NCBI GenBank assembly: GCA_024711415.1
Contig: JANJSW010000008.1
Location: 1-6,584 of the forward strand
Origin: Thermomonas sp.
GTDB lineage: Bacteria; Pseudomonadota; Gammaproteobacteria; Xanthomonadales; Xanthomonadaceae
DNA length: 6,584 nt
Direction of reading: 5' to 3'
The first letter of the stretch is position 1. Every line of letters starts with the position of its first letter. Made by a program: the position numbers and the translations under genes. The notes under the pieces were generated by a model. That model was given only the letters and a program-made list of their open reading frames with translations, had not been told where the DNA came from and made no database searches. Positions 5,983 through 6,584 of this stretch are shown piece after piece.

Positions 5983-6584
5983 GCGCCCCCATCCTCAAGC
6001 AGCTGGCGCTGGCGGCGGCGCTGTTCGCCGGCTGCGGCCTCGCGCAGGCGCAGGATCTGCTGATCCGCAACGCCACCGTGCACACCGCCGGCGCGCGCGG
6101 CACCCTGCGCAACACCGACGTGCTGGTGAAGCAGGGCCGCATCGCCGCCATCGGCAGCGGCCTGACGGCCGGCAGTGCGCCGGTGTTGGATGCGCAGGGA
6201 CAGCCGTTGACGCCCTCGCTGTTCGGCGGCATCACCGACATCGGCGTGGAGGAAGTCTCCGGCGAATCCAGCACCGTCGACGCCACCCTGGCGCTGGGCG
6301 CCAACGCCGCCGACATGCGGGTGCGGCCGGAGTTCGACGTCACCCTGGCCTACAACCCGGACTCGGTGCTGGTACCGGTGGCGCGGGTGGAAGGCATCGG
6401 CTGGACGCTGCTGGCGGCCGGCAGCCGCCCTGGCGGCTCGCTGATCGGCGGCCAGGGCGGCCTGGTGCGGCTGGACGGCAGTCTCGATGCGGTGGGCCCG
6501 CGCGCGCTGTTCGTCACCCTGGGCGGCGCCGGTGCCAACCTCAGCGGCAGCTCGCGCGCGGCGCAGTGGATGCTGCTCGACCAG
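5979..6584 (+). CDS. Second amidohydrolase-like exported protein, 3' truncated, HxH motif missing
   Basis: The first 202 residues of a paralogue of the preceding gene; the frame is still open at the window end. Its ATG overlaps the upstream TGA (ATGA, 5979-5982), with GGAGG (5968-5972) 6 nt before it, so translation is coupled. Residues 1-24 look like a signal peptide cut after LAQA; FAGC (16-19) is a near-lipobox with Phe at -3, so lipidation is less likely. LLIRNATVHTAG (27-38) and VLVKQGRIAAIGSGL (48-62) are the amidohydrolase N-terminal sandwich. The segment that should read PGxxDxHxH is instead TPSLFGGITDIGVEEV (78-93), with no histidine, so the first two metal ligands are absent. GGSLIGGQGGLVRLDG (152-167) parallels GSANLIGGRGVTLKN of the upstream protein. 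It may bind one metal, be inactive, or form a complex with its neighbour. Later motifs lie outside the window. Confidence 0.85.

Overview
The window is GC-rich bacterial DNA with strong G/C preference at third codon positions. Its gene content points to the Xanthomonadaceae/Lysobacteraceae (Lysobacter, Luteimonas, Xanthomonas, Stenotrophomonas and relatives). The clues are a monothiol glutaredoxin fused to an IscA-like domain and a rhodanese domain, a short AMP nucleosidase, tandem amidohydrolases with export signals, and TAGAAT-type -10 elements. The taxon is inferred from gene architecture, not from a marker gene. All genes look chromosomal and intact apart from the two cut by the window edges. 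I see no rRNA, tRNA, CRISPR array, transposase or phage gene.

Layout: (1) 1-378 (+) is the 3' end of an AlaA-type aminotransferase. (2) A perfect 20-bp inverted repeat (386-457) follows 7 nt later and runs into the start of (3) an SGNH/GDSL hydrolase (456-1076, +). (4) Converging on it, with only 9 nt between the coding regions, is an exported two-motif aspartyl protease (1086-1985, -). (5) A 174-nt divergent spacer holds a 12-bp palindrome and a TAGAAT -10 box in front of (6) the three-domain glutaredoxin/IscA-like/rhodanese protein (2160-3083, +). (7) A 10-bp-stem hairpin (3129-3157) separates it from (8) the convergent, translationally coupled pair AMP nucleosidase (3703-4479, -) then DUF924 protein (3164-3706, -). 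(9) A 120-nt divergent spacer (4480-4599) carries a TAGAAT -10 box for the nucleosidase and a 16-bp palindrome. (10) Two overlapping amidohydrolase genes (4600-5982 and 5979 to the window end, +) form an operon that runs out of the window.

How the parts may work together: the glutaredoxin fusion looks like an iron-sulfur cluster or sulfur-handling protein. The AMP nucleosidase converts AMP to adenine and ribose 5-phosphate, and its stop codon overlaps the start of the DUF924 gene, so the two are probably expressed together. The amidohydrolase pair is predicted to be exported. The first member keeps metal-ligand candidates, while the second lacks the HxH motif. The least expected regulatory observation is that the two clear palindromes in the window, upstream of the glutaredoxin fusion and of the nucleosidase, share the pattern TGACC-N2-GGTCA, and each lies just upstream of a TAGAAT box. 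That suggests a common regulator, but no regulator gene is visible here.
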